From NCBI GenBank assembly GCA_965243345.1, contig CBDEUR010000003.1:2604001-2668000 (forward strand): a DNA stretch of 64,000 bases, given 5' to 3'. This DNA comes from Bin52 sp965243345 (lineage in GTDB: Bacteria; Pseudomonadota; Alphaproteobacteria; Thalassobaculales; Thalassobaculaceae). The notes beneath the pieces were generated by a model. The model saw only the letters and a list, made by a program, of their open reading frames with translations. It made no database searches and had not been told where the DNA came from. Positions 1-9,080 of this stretch are shown piece by piece. A program made the translations under genes and the position numbers. Within the stretch, counting starts at the first letter, position 1. The number at the start of each line of letters is the position of its first letter.

Positions 1-340
1 CCGGGGCCATCATAACGTTCTCGAGCGCGGTCTTGTGCGGGAAGAGGTTGTACTGCTGGAAGACCATCCCGACCTTGCGGCGGAGCTCCAGCTTGTCGAG
101 GTTCGGGTCATGGACCTCCTGCCCTTCCACCCGGATCGAGCCGCGGTCGATCGTGTTGAGCGCGTTCACGCACCGGATGAGGGTAGACTTCCCGGAGCCG
201 GATGGGCCGATGATGCAGACCACCTCGCCCTTCATGACGTCGAAGCTCACCCCTCGCAGCACCTCCAGCTCGCCGAACGACTTGTGCACGTCTCGAATGG
301 AGACGATCGGTTGGCTCGGATCCCAGTTGGTTTCGTTCAT
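1..340 (-). CDS. Polar amino-acid ABC transporter ATPase, partial
   Basis: This is the N-terminal 113 residues of an ATPase of the GlnQ/HisP/GltL family, which powers uptake of polar amino acids across the inner membrane. The gene runs off the left edge of the window. The start is the ATG at 340 (MNETNWDPSQ). The Walker A motif GPSGSGKST and the Q-loop region GMVFQQYNLFPH are both visible, followed by the family-typical HKTALENVM. The signature motif, Walker B and switch His lie outside the window. It is the last gene of a minus-strand operon of binding protein, two permeases and ATPase, and lies 25 bp after the permease stop. The family call is secure. The substrate is not determined by sequence; glutamate/aspartate, glutamine or a general amino acid are all possible. 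Confidence 0.93.
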   Translation of the reverse strand, partial: MNETNWDPSQPIVSIRDVHKSFGELEVLRGVSFDVMKGEVVCIIGPSGSGKSTLIRCVNALNTIDRGSIRVEGQEVHDPNLDKLELRRKVGMVFQQYNLFPHKTALENVMMAP

Positions 341-365
341 CTCGGCCTCCCGGGCCCGATTCCGG

Positions 366-1274
366 TCAGAGCTTCACCGCGAACCGCCGCTCGAGGGAAA
401 TCGTCCAGCGTGCGATCGGGTAGCAGTACGCGAAGAAGATGACGAGCGCGAACCCGAAGAACGGGACCAGGAGCTCCGGGTGGTTGTCCTCCGCTTCCAT
501 CGCCTGGCGCGAGAGGGTCACCAGTTCCTCGACCCCGAGGAGGGAGACGAGGGGGGTTGCCATGGTGAGGATCGCGTACCAGTTCATCCACGGCGGGATC
601 ATGCGCTTGAAGCACTGTGGAAGCACGATCCGCCACAGTGTCTGGCGGCGCGAGAAGGCGAGCGACTCCGCCGCCTCCCACTGCCCCGTCGGCACCGACT
701 GCACCGCGCCCCGCACCACCTCGGAGATGTTGGCCATGATGGGGAGCGAGAGCCCGAACACCGCCTTGGCCCAGTCCGGGATGAAGACGACCGTCGAGCC
801 AATCGAGATCTGGAACGGGAACGTCAGCATCACGATGAAGAGGAGCACGAGCCACGGCGAGTTGCGAAACGCCTGGGTGAGCGCCCACGCAACCCGCCGC
901 AAGACGGCCGAGGGCGCGATCTGCCAGAGACCGAGCACCACGCCCCCGAGGGTCCCGATCACCATGGTGAGGAAGCTGATGAGGACGTTCATCAGGAAGC
1001 CCTTGGTCACCAGGAACGGGAGCCACCGCCAGAGCGCGTCGAAGGCCTGCGCCATCGTGTAGCCCCTGGCGTCGGCGGCGGCCGCGAACGGCCAGACGGC
1101 GACGAGGGCCACGACGAGGAGCAGCTTCCACGGCGCGGCCGACCCGACCCAGCGGCTGAATGCGAGGTCGCCGGGCGGGCCAGGCGCGCGGGCGCGCGCC
1201 GCGGCCGGCAGAAGCACGGGGAGGTCGCTCCGCCGCGCGGCGCTCACACCGGGAATGGCCGCGAACACCGGCAT
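366..1274 (-). CDS. Polar amino-acid ABC transporter permease (HisM/GltK type)
   Basis: This 302-residue inner-membrane permease has a charged, Pro/Ala-rich N-terminal extension of about 45 residues before the first membrane helix (LLLVVALVAVWPF). The binding-protein-dependent transport signature, which contacts the ATPase, is in the C-terminal half: EAAESLAFSRRQTLWRIVLP. The motif FRNSPWLVLLF is typical of the His/Glu/Gln/Arg permease subfamily. The start codon lies 3 bp after the stop of the partner permease, so translation is probably coupled. The extension is longer than in most members, and an internal start cannot be excluded. It should form a heterodimer with the product of 1278-2033. 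Confidence 0.92.
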   Translation of the reverse strand: MPVFAAIPGVSAARRSDLPVLLPAAARARAPGPPGDLAFSRWVGSAAPWKLLLVVALVAVWPFAAAADARGYTMAQAFDALWRWLPFLVTKGFLMNVLISFLTMVIGTLGGVVLGLWQIAPSAVLRRVAWALTQAFRNSPWLVLLFIVMLTFPFQISIGSTVVFIPDWAKAVFGLSLPIMANISEVVRGAVQSVPTGQWEAAESLAFSRRQTLWRIVLPQCFKRMIPPWMNWYAILTMATPLVSLLGVEELVTLSRQAMEAEDNHPELLVPFFGFALVIFFAYCYPIARWTISLERRFAVKL

Positions 1275-1277
1275 CGA

Positions 1278-2033
1278 TCAGCCCCCGTACCCCGGGATGC
1301 GAAGCGCCCGTTCCCAGCGGGTCATGCCGAGCACCAGCACCCCCACCAGGGTGATGTAGACGATGAACATGAGCAGCATGCAGGCGTTCTGGGAGGTCGA
1401 GTAGTCGTTGTAGATGCTGACGAGCTGGTAGAGCAGCTCCGGGACCGCGATGACGATCGCCTGGGTGGTCGTCTTCACGAGGTTGACGAGGTTGTTGTTG
1501 AGGGCGGGGAGGCTCACCCGGAATGCGAGGGGGAGCACCACGTAGACGTAGATCTGGAGTCGGGACATCCCGAGGGAGTCCGCCGCCTCGCGGGTCGACT
1601 CCGGGATCGCCTCGATCCCGGCCCGGAAGATCTCGACGTTGAACGCTCCGGCGAAGAACGAGAGAGAGATGATCGCCCAGCCAACGTTGGAGATGATGGG
1701 GACCTGGAGCCAGCCGTCCGGCGAATAGGTGGGAGTGAACTGCCCGAGCGCGAAGTAGAAGAAGAGAAGCTGGATGAGGGGGGGCGTATTGCGGAAGAAC
1801 TGGATGTACCCCTGCACGACGGCGCGGACCACCGCGCTCCGCGAGCCCTGCAACCACGCGCCCGCCACCCCGATCACCACGCTCAGGACGACGCACGCCA
1901 CCGAGAGCTGGAAGGTCATCCAGAGCCCCTCCCCGACCCGGGCGGTCTGCACCGGGTCGTAGAGGTAGATGAAGTTCCACTTCGGGTGGGTATCCGCAAG
2001 GGTGCGGAAGTACGTCTGGATGGACTCGACCAC
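1278..2033 (-). CDS. Polar amino-acid ABC transporter permease (HisQ/GltJ type)
   Basis: This is the second permease subunit of the amino-acid importer, 251 residues with about five predicted membrane helices. The subfamily motif FFRNTPPLIQLLFFYF is visible, as is the ATPase-coupling loop EAADSLGMSRLQIYVYVVLP. The best start is a GTG at 2033 preceded by GGAG at 8 bp. It sits between the binding protein gene (69 bp upstream) and the second permease gene (3 bp downstream) in one transcription unit. Its N-terminal segment before the first helix (residues 1-30) looks like the periplasmic-side lead found in three- or four-gene amino-acid importers. Confidence 0.92.
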   Translation of the reverse strand: MVESIQTYFRTLADTHPKWNFIYLYDPVQTARVGEGLWMTFQLSVACVVLSVVIGVAGAWLQGSRSAVVRAVVQGYIQFFRNTPPLIQLLFFYFALGQFTPTYSPDGWLQVPIISNVGWAIISLSFFAGAFNVEIFRAGIEAIPESTREAADSLGMSRLQIYVYVVLPLAFRVSLPALNNNLVNLVKTTTQAIVIAVPELLYQLVSIYNDYSTSQNACMLLMFIVYITLVGVLVLGMTRWERALRIPGYGG

Positions 2034-2102
2034 TCCGATGCTCCGCGGTCCCCGGGGGAAGGCGGGCGGCGGGGCGCCGCCGGGCGTCCCGCCGCGCGCC
2101 GG

Positions 2103-2957
2103 CTATTGCCCGGCCAGCCAGTCGGCGAAGTGCGCGTGCTGGTCCTTCAGGTACTGCGTGGCCTGGATGCCCCACTTCGCCTCGAGCTCGATGAGGCGGC
2201 CGGACTGGTGCCAGTTGTAGGTCATCCCGGACATGAAGTTGCCGAAGACGCAGTGCCGTTCGCCGAGCGGGACGGCGAGACCCCACGGGTTGTCGTCCTC
2301 GGAGGCGAGCGGCATCTCGAACTCGTCGTAGTTGCCGGACGCGAGGTCGGACATGATCGACGAGTCGTCATACACCCACGCAATGCACTTCTTGTCGCGG
2401 AGCGCCTGCTTTGCCTCGGCGTTGCCGGTGAACGCGACGATGTCCGCCCCGTACCGCTCGGACACGATCTTGTTGTAGAACGCGCCCTGCTTGCCGCACA
2501 CCGGCTTGTCGCGGAGGTTCTCCCACTCGGTGAGCCCGAGGGCCTTCGGCGACATCACGTTGGTGCCCGAGGTGTAGTAGTTGGGCTGGGTGATGCCGAC
2601 GATCTTCCTCCGGTCCGGGCGGTCCGACATGGTGGCGATCATCATGTCGATCTTGCCCTGCTCGAGGAACTGCATGCGGTTGGAGGACTGGACGGGCACC
2701 AGCTCGAGGTCGACCCCCATCGCATCCGCGACGTCCTTCGCGAGGTCCGCCTCCATGCCGACGAGGTTGCCGCTCTCGTCGCGGAACCCCCACGGCTTGT
2801 AGTCGGCCTTGATGCCGACGACCACCTTGCCGCGACTCATCACATTGTTCCACACTTCGTTGGTGCACTCGGCGGCGGCGGTCGCGGAAAGCGACCCGGC
2901 GACGAGTCCGGCGAGCGCGGCGCCGAATGCACCACGGCGGATGAAGTAGTTGCGCAT
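2103..2957 (-). CDS. Amino-acid ABC transporter substrate-binding protein
   Basis: This is a periplasmic binding protein of the family-3 type (284 residues) that captures the ligand for the downstream permeases. Residues 1 to about 28 form a signal peptide with a basic N-region (MRNYFIRRG) and an AAA cleavage region before the mature ECTNEVWNN. The mature part carries the family pattern GIKADYKPWGF, GMEADLAKDVADAMG and WGLAVPLGE. The start is the ATG at 2957, chosen because AGGGAGA lies at the right distance upstream and the signal peptide begins there; longer upstream in-frame sequence is not protein-like. It is the first gene of the operon, so the promoter should lie between 2958 and about 3200. 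Confidence 0.92.
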   Translation of the reverse strand: MRNYFIRRGAFGAALAGLVAGSLSATAAAECTNEVWNNVMSRGKVVVGIKADYKPWGFRDESGNLVGMEADLAKDVADAMGVDLELVPVQSSNRMQFLEQGKIDMMIATMSDRPDRRKIVGITQPNYYTSGTNVMSPKALGLTEWENLRDKPVCGKQGAFYNKIVSERYGADIVAFTGNAEAKQALRDKKCIAWVYDDSSIMSDLASGNYDEFEMPLASEDDNPWGLAVPLGERHCVFGNFMSGMTYNWHQSGRLIELEAKWGIQATQYLKDQHAHFADWLAGQ

Positions 2958-3131
2958 GACTGTTCTCCCTGATTCTCGACAAGCGTTCCCCGCCGGCGCC
3001 GTGCGTTCAATGCGCGCGGCACCCGGCGAGCTCGGGCACGGTTCCAGGGACGGGCTCGAACGCCCACCTTGCGGCGTGCCCGACCGAAGCATCGACGAAT
3101 GTACCACCACGCAGCGGGAATCCCGATAGCC

Positions 3132-3151
3132 CGCGGCGGGGAACCGCCGCG
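3132..3151. repeat. GC-rich inverted repeat (8-bp stem, GGAA loop)
   Basis: A perfect 8-bp inverted repeat, CGCGGCGG with loop GGAA and CCGCCGCG, lies upstream of the amino-acid transporter operon. There is no T-run on either side, so a standard Rho-independent terminator is not supported. It could be an operator, a transcript hairpin or a mobile-element scar structure. The surrounding 2958-3195 shows no gene. Confidence 0.4.
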
Positions 3152-3244
3152 CGGCGCAGCGCCCGACCCGACCCTCCCGCCATCGCAAGCCCTCCCGGTC
3201 ACCTCAACAGGAAAAACAAGCCTGCCGGGAAGAAAACCTGAACA

Positions 3245-3297
3245 GGCGGGTCACTATTGGAGGAGCATGGTGGGTCAATTTTGAAAGAGCATTGACA
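3245..3297. mobile_element. IS21-family terminal repeats (element end remnant)
   Basis: Two tandem 24-bp repeats, starting at 3245 (GGCGGGTCACTATTGG) and 3269 (GGTGGGTCAATTTTGA), match at 19 of 24 positions. Both end in AGAGCAT or AGGAGCAT-like sequence, and the array closes with TTGACA at 3292-3297. Multiple terminal repeats reading GGTGGGTCA...GAGCAT and a terminal CA are a hallmark of IS21-family ends, where the transposase binds. No istA or istB gene is present nearby, so only the terminus is left. It directly abuts the transposase fragment that follows, which suggests the IS21 element once landed in that gene. Confidence 0.6.
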
Positions 3298-3732
3298 CGA
3301 CGAGCTCCTGGCCGGACATCTCGCACTGCCGTCCGACCGCTCCCCGGCACTGGAACTGCACGCCCGGCGCATCACCGCCCAACTGCTCGCCCGCGAGCGC
3401 GTCGGTACCGTCTCGACGAGCCTGGAGCGCGACCTGCAGCTCGTCGACGTCGATTCGCTCAAGCTCATTCGCCCGCGCTCGGTCGGGGCGGAGCACGTCG
3501 CGCTGTGGGCAATGGACCAGCTCGGGGTGCGTACACGGCGCGGGGAGCTGGGGATCGGCGCCTCGCCGTGCGCCGCCGCGGTGGGCTCGATCATCGCGCA
3601 CGTGGCCCGACCGGGGTCGGAGCGCGCCGCGCGGCGCTGGCTCGGCGATCGCAGCGCTCTGGGTGAGCTGCTGGGCGGTGGACTTCCAGACCCTGGGGCC
3701 GATGCAGCCCTATCGCGCCTCCGACGCGTTGG
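3298..3732 (+). pseudogene. IS1634-family transposase, N-terminal fragment, frameshifted
   Basis: Reading forward, about 145 codons resemble the N-terminal third of IS1634-type (IS4-like DDE) transposases. Recognisable blocks are DVDSLKLIRPRSVGAEHVAL, GSIIAHVARPGSERAARRWL and RSALGELLG, then, after a one-base shift at about 3673-3680, VDFQTLGPMQPYRASDAL. The frame is broken there by an apparent extra base. Homology stops near 3732. The start is missing because an IS21 end adjoins it, and the catalytic DDE domain is absent, so the gene is dead. It shows repeated insertion and decay at this site. Confidence 0.75.
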
Positions 3733-4200
3733 GCATCAACTCTGCCCCAGGAGGAACCCGCAAGACCATCGTGCAGCAGACCCCTCGACACCCACTCGTA
3801 GTGCCACTTTCCCGTCTCGGGCTTCGCAAATGGTCGATACTGAAAGACTCGTTCAGACGCATGTTGAATTTGGGCCAAGCGGTGGCAGGGTGTTTCGGGC
3901 ACGCCTCCCGCGCCCGCCGACATGGTCCGGGGCTTCGCGGGCGTGCGCCCACTGCATGAAGACGGCCCCGGATCCGCGGCCGTCGCGTCCCGGGTCGGCG
4001 CGGCGCTTCCACACCTGCATCCGGACATGTCCGGACCCTGGACCGCGGGGGCGTCCCTGCCGGAAGGCGACTTTCCCCTCGGCGGCGTCAGCACTCTCGC
4101 CCGTCAGATTGCGCACCACAGCGTTCCGGGGCGGGTGGAGTGCCGCGGTGACCTGCTGTACCGTCCGGGACCGACACGCCACCCTCGGGGATCCCGGTTT
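3733..4200. other. Intergenic scar region, no convincing gene
   Basis: About 470 bp lie between the transposase remnant and glpK. Open frames on both strands are short and lack family features. A minus-strand stretch near 3760-3880 (translating to ERVFQYRPFAKPETG...) has an odd, non-Ala/Arg-rich composition and might be another decayed mobile-element fragment, but I cannot identify it. The promoter of glpK must lie here. I see no clear -35/-10 pair. Confidence 0.4.
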
Positions 4201-5691
<1,491 letters not shown>

Positions 5692-5771
5692 CCGGGCCCG
5701 GCCACGGTTGTCGCTCGCCTCCCGGCAATGCGATAGTGCCCGGATCACCCACCGGCAGCACGGAGGTCGCC

Positions 5772-6512
5772 TTGACGAAACAGCCGGCGCGCGTCTACGG
5801 GACGCGGGCGCGCATCGCCCTCATGGTCCCCTCGCCCAACACGGTCGCAGAGACAGAGTTCTGGACCATGGCTCCGGTCGGGGTAACGGTGCACACCTCG
5901 CGGATGCCGTTCTTCGGCGACCGGCACGCACGGCCGTTCGATGCCATGGAAGCCGAGCTGCCGCGGGTGTTCGAGGAGGTGAACACCGCGCGACCGGATG
6001 TCATCGCCTACGGCTGCACCGCCAGTTCGGCACGGGGCAATCCGGCCGAGGTCGAGGCCCGGCTGACGGCGCAGGCCGGCACCCCGACGGTCACGGCAGC
6101 CGGTGCGCTCGTTGACGCACTCGCCGTCCTGGGTGCCCGGCGGATCGTGCTGCTCACACCCTATCCGCAGGCTGTCAACGACAAGGAAAGGAAGTTCTTT
6201 GCCGAAAACGGCATCACTGTGCTGGATGACGAGAGCGTGATCGTCGACGAGGGCCAACACGCCTTTCGCAACATGAGCGCGGTCCCCTGCGACCTGCTGA
6301 CCGAACGGGCGGTGGCACGCGCGGACCGCGATGACGTCGACGCGGTGGTGCTCAGCTGCTGCGACATGCCGACACTCGACGCCATCGGGCGCATCGAGGG
6401 TCGGACCGGCCTGCCGGTGATCTCGAGCACCCAGGCCCTGTTCTGGAAGGCCGCCCGGACCGCCGGGCTCGATGACGCGATCGCGGACGCGGGACGCCTG
6501 CTCGCGGCCTGA
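5772..6512 (+). CDS. Maleate isomerase / Asp-Glu racemase superfamily protein
   Basis: This 246-residue cytoplasmic enzyme is of the maleate cis-trans isomerase and arylmalonate decarboxylase branch of the Asp/Glu racemase superfamily. Both conserved cysteine regions are present: YGCTASS (Cys82) and LSCCDMPT (Cys196/197). The N-terminal MVPSPNTVAETEFW is typical of maleate isomerases. The start is a TTG at 5772 with GGAGGT 4 bp upstream; no ATG gives a sensible N-terminus. It lies between glpK and a flavin monooxygenase on the same strand. Maleate isomerisation would fit degradation of nicotinate-type or aromatic compounds, but no maleamate amidase is nearby, so the true substrate is unknown. 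Confidence 0.8.
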   Translation: MTKQPARVYGTRARIALMVPSPNTVAETEFWTMAPVGVTVHTSRMPFFGDRHARPFDAMEAELPRVFEEVNTARPDVIAYGCTASSARGNPAEVEARLTAQAGTPTVTAAGALVDALAVLGARRIVLLTPYPQAVNDKERKFFAENGITVLDDESVIVDEGQHAFRNMSAVPCDLLTERAVARADRDDVDAVVLSCCDMPTLDAIGRIEGRTGLPVISSTQALFWKAARTAGLDDAIADAGRLLAA

Positions 6513-6587
6513 CGGACCGCACCCTTGCGCCGGGGGACCTGCGCTGTAGGGTGGCCAGACACATCCTGCCCCGGGGAGGGTACCGTC

Positions 6588-7760
6588 ATGTCCGACAGGC
6601 TGCTTCGCTTCGGGATCTTCCTGGCGCCGTTTCACGCGCTGGAGGAAAATCCCACCAACGCCATCGACCGGGACATGGAGCTGCTCGAGCACCTCGACCA
6701 TCTCGGCTATCACGAGGCCTGGATCGGCGAACACCATTCCGGCGGTTTCGAGATCATCGCCTCGCCGGAGGTCTTCATCGCCGCGGCGATCGAGCGGACC
6801 CGGCACATCCGGCTCGGGACCGGCGTGGTCTCGCTGCCGTATCACCACCCGTTCATGACGGTGGACCGGATGGTGCAGCTCGACCACCAGTCGAGAGGCA
6901 GGGCCATGTTCGGCGTCGGGCCCGGAGCGCTGGTCGGCGACGCCTACAGGATGGGCATCGACCCGGCAACGCAGCGCGACCGCATGAACGAGGCTCTCGA
7001 CGTGATCATGCCGCTGCTGCACGGTGAAGTGGTCAACGCGAAGACGGACTGGTTCGAGATGCGCGACTGCCAGCTGCAGATGCCCTGTTTCACCAGGCCG
7101 CACATCGAAATGGCGGTTGCCTGCGCACGGTCACCGTCGGGTGCGCGCGCCGCCGGCAAGCACGGAATCGGCATGCTCTCGATCGGCGGAACCTCCGACG
7201 AGGCCCTCGCGCACCATGCGGACAACTGGCGGATCTGCGAGCAGACGGCTGCCGAACACGGCAAGACGGTCACCCGCGACAAGTGGCGGGTCGTCACCCT
7301 CGCCCACATCGCGGATACCCGCGAGCAGGCGTTCGAGAACGTGAAGTTCGGACTGGCGAAGTGGACCCGCTACTTCCGGGAAATCGCCACCTTCCCCATC
7401 GTGCCCGATGACGTGGAGGACGATGCCGCCTACCTGGTGGAAAACAGCATGGCGGTGATCGGAACCCCGGATGACGCGATCCGCCATATCGAGAAGCTCC
7501 AGCAGGGAACCGGCGGCTTCGGCGCCTACATGGAACTGGCGCACAACTGGGCGGACTGGTCCGCGACCAAACGCCACTACGAGCTGATGTCGCGTCACGT
7601 CGCCCCGCACTTCCAGGACCTGAACACCCTGCGCCGGGAAAGCTACGACTACAGCTACGCCAATCGCGAAGTCTTCGTGAGCCGGGCCCAGGACGCGGTC
7701 CAGGCCGAGATCGACCGCCAGCAGGAACGCGACCGGGCCCGGGAACAGGCTGCGGAGTAG
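6588..7760 (+). CDS. LLM-class flavin-dependent monooxygenase
   Basis: This 390-residue bacterial-luciferase-like monooxygenase is expected to use reduced FMN and O2. It has the (beta/alpha)8 family pattern: N-terminal LRFGIFLAPFHALEENP, then HEAWIGEHHSGGFEIIASPEVFIAA, RLGTGVVSLPYHHP and GRAMFGVGPGAL. The first segments resemble limonene monooxygenase-type members. The ATG at 6588 follows GGGGAGGG at 7 bp. It lies 75 bp after the isomerase-like gene and may be cotranscribed. No flavin reductase gene is adjacent, so reduced flavin must come from elsewhere. The substrate is not predictable. Confidence 0.85.
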   Translation: MSDRLLRFGIFLAPFHALEENPTNAIDRDMELLEHLDHLGYHEAWIGEHHSGGFEIIASPEVFIAAAIERTRHIRLGTGVVSLPYHHPFMTVDRMVQLDHQSRGRAMFGVGPGALVGDAYRMGIDPATQRDRMNEALDVIMPLLHGEVVNAKTDWFEMRDCQLQMPCFTRPHIEMAVACARSPSGARAAGKHGIGMLSIGGTSDEALAHHADNWRICEQTAAEHGKTVTRDKWRVVTLAHIADTREQAFENVKFGLAKWTRYFREIATFPIVPDDVEDDAAYLVENSMAVIGTPDDAIRHIEKLQQGTGGFGAYMELAHNWADWSATKRHYELMSRHVAPHFQDLNTLRRESYDYSYANREVFVSRAQDAVQAEIDRQQERDRAREQAAE

Positions 7761-7815
7761 GTTCGCCGGACACCTGCTCAGGCAGCGATGGCGCGTGCGG
7801 CCGCCGCTTGCGGCC

Positions 7816-8403
7816 TCACGCCGTCTCGTTGCCGACCCGTGCGACCGGGTTGCGCATGCGCCGGGACCGGTGCAGGAACCGCGCCCGCGCCCGGCGCCGG
7901 TAGCGCGCGATGAAGCGGAGGCTCCAGGAATAGCCCAGCCAGCCACCGAGGACGGCCCAGGGCACGGAACCGATGAACATCGGGATGCCCCACAGCGTGA
8001 TCAGCGCCTCGGTCACGTTCCAGATCTTTGACAGGCCGGCCTCCTGACCGTCGAGAATGGTCTGGAGTTCCACCCTGAAGGTCTCGAAGCCGAGCAACTG
8101 GTCCCATTGCCCGAGCATCAGCCGCCCGGTCACCAGGAAGACATAGTAGAAGAACGGCAGGGTCAGCACGTTGGTGATCCAGGTCCAGGCCAGCGCCGCG
8201 ACCACGCTGAACTTCCAGCCCGGCGCCAGGATCCGCTGGATCGCCCATACCGCGCTCACGATCAGCATCTGCGCACCGACGAACGGGTTCAGTGCACAGA
8301 TGACGCCGACCATGACGCCGCGCGCCGGGATGACCGGCGGCTCCCGCCTGCGCAGGATCGGGACGAGCAGCCGGTACCGCAGCAATCTCGTCAGTCCCCG
8401 CAT
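7816..8403 (-). CDS. DUF2062 membrane protein, last gene of lar operon
   Basis: This 195-residue inner-membrane protein has the DUF2062 layout: an arginine-rich N-terminus (RLLRYRLLVPILRRREPP), then GVICALNPFVGAQML, ALAWTWITNVLTLPFFYY and a C-terminal basic tail (RYRRRARARFLHR). About three to four hydrophobic helices are visible. The function of the family is unknown. Its ATG at 8403 lies 13 bp inside the 3' end of larB, so it is translationally coupled to the nickel-pincer cofactor genes. That coupling is the only functional clue; a role in membrane-linked use of, or metal supply for, the pathway is speculation. Confidence 0.8.
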   Translation of the reverse strand: MRGLTRLLRYRLLVPILRRREPPVIPARGVMVGVICALNPFVGAQMLIVSAVWAIQRILAPGWKFSVVAALAWTWITNVLTLPFFYYVFLVTGRLMLGQWDQLLGFETFRVELQTILDGQEAGLSKIWNVTEALITLWGIPMFIGSVPWAVLGGWLGYSWSLRFIARYRRRARARFLHRSRRMRNPVARVGNETA

Positions 8404-9080
8404 CGAATACCCGTCTTGCTGCCAGAGAGCACCCGGATCGCCAGGCAGGCGGCACCGTAGCCGTTGTCCACGTTCGATACCGCAACCCCCGGGGCACAGC
8501 TCGCAAGCGCCGCATGCAGCGCCGCCCGGCCGCCGGCCGCGACACCGTAGCCGGTGGAGGTCGGGACCGCGATTACCACACCGGGAACCAGGCCGGCAAT
8601 CACGCTGAACAGCGCACCCTCCATGCCGGCGCACACGATCAGGACAGGCAGACGGACCAGCGCCTCGCGGTGTTCCATCACCCGCCACAACCCGGCAACG
8701 CCGACATCGTGGATCTCCACGCATGGATACCCATGGCAGGCAAGCGTGCGGATGGCCTCGCGTGCCACCGGGACGTCGGCGCTGCCCGCCGTAAGCACGC
8801 CGACCTCGGCCGCCGCCCCCGCGAGCGGAAGGGAATCGGGGGCCAGGGCGGTTCGCGAGACCGGGTCGTAGTCGAGCCTGCCGCGGTACCGTGCGGGCAG
8901 AGCGGCGAACTGCTGTTCCGACATCCGTGTCACCAGTACCGGTCCGCCCGCGTCGAACGCCTGGCGCACCGCTTCGGCCAGCTGTCCGGGCGACTTGACG
9001 TCGGCGAGCACCGCCTCCGGAAGCCCCAGACGCTCCCGTCTCGCCGCATCGAACCGGACTTCGGCAACCGGGTCACTCAT
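8391..9080 (-). CDS. larB: Nickel-pincer cofactor biosynthesis protein LarB
   Basis: LarB carboxylates and hydrolyses nicotinic acid adenine dinucleotide to pyridinium-3,5-biscarboxylate mononucleotide, the first step to the nickel-pincer cofactor. The 229-residue protein has the PurE-like C-terminal domain with LTAGSADVPVAREA, EIHDVGVAGLWR, VCAGMEGALFSVIAGLV and VAVPTSTGYG, all typical of LarB. The N-terminal part carries VLVTRMSEQQF and DYDPVSRTA. The stop of larE and the start of larB overlap by 4 bp (ATGA at 9077-9080). It is the fourth gene in the larA-larC-larE-larB order. Confidence 0.95.
   Translation of the reverse strand: MSDPVAEVRFDAARRERLGLPEAVLADVKSPGQLAEAVRQAFDAGGPVLVTRMSEQQFAALPARYRGRLDYDPVSRTALAPDSLPLAGAAAEVGVLTAGSADVPVAREAIRTLACHGYPCVEIHDVGVAGLWRVMEHREALVRLPVLIVCAGMEGALFSVIAGLVPGVVIAVPTSTGYGVAAGGRAALHAALASCAPGVAVSNVDNGYGAACLAIRVLSGSKTGIRCGD

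Noticed and set aside
33..2972. 979-codon plus-strand open frame across the amino-acid transporter genes
   Set aside because: It is an antisense shadow of four real genes, rich in Arg/His/Glu/Asp as expected from the complement of GC3-rich codons, with no family motif.
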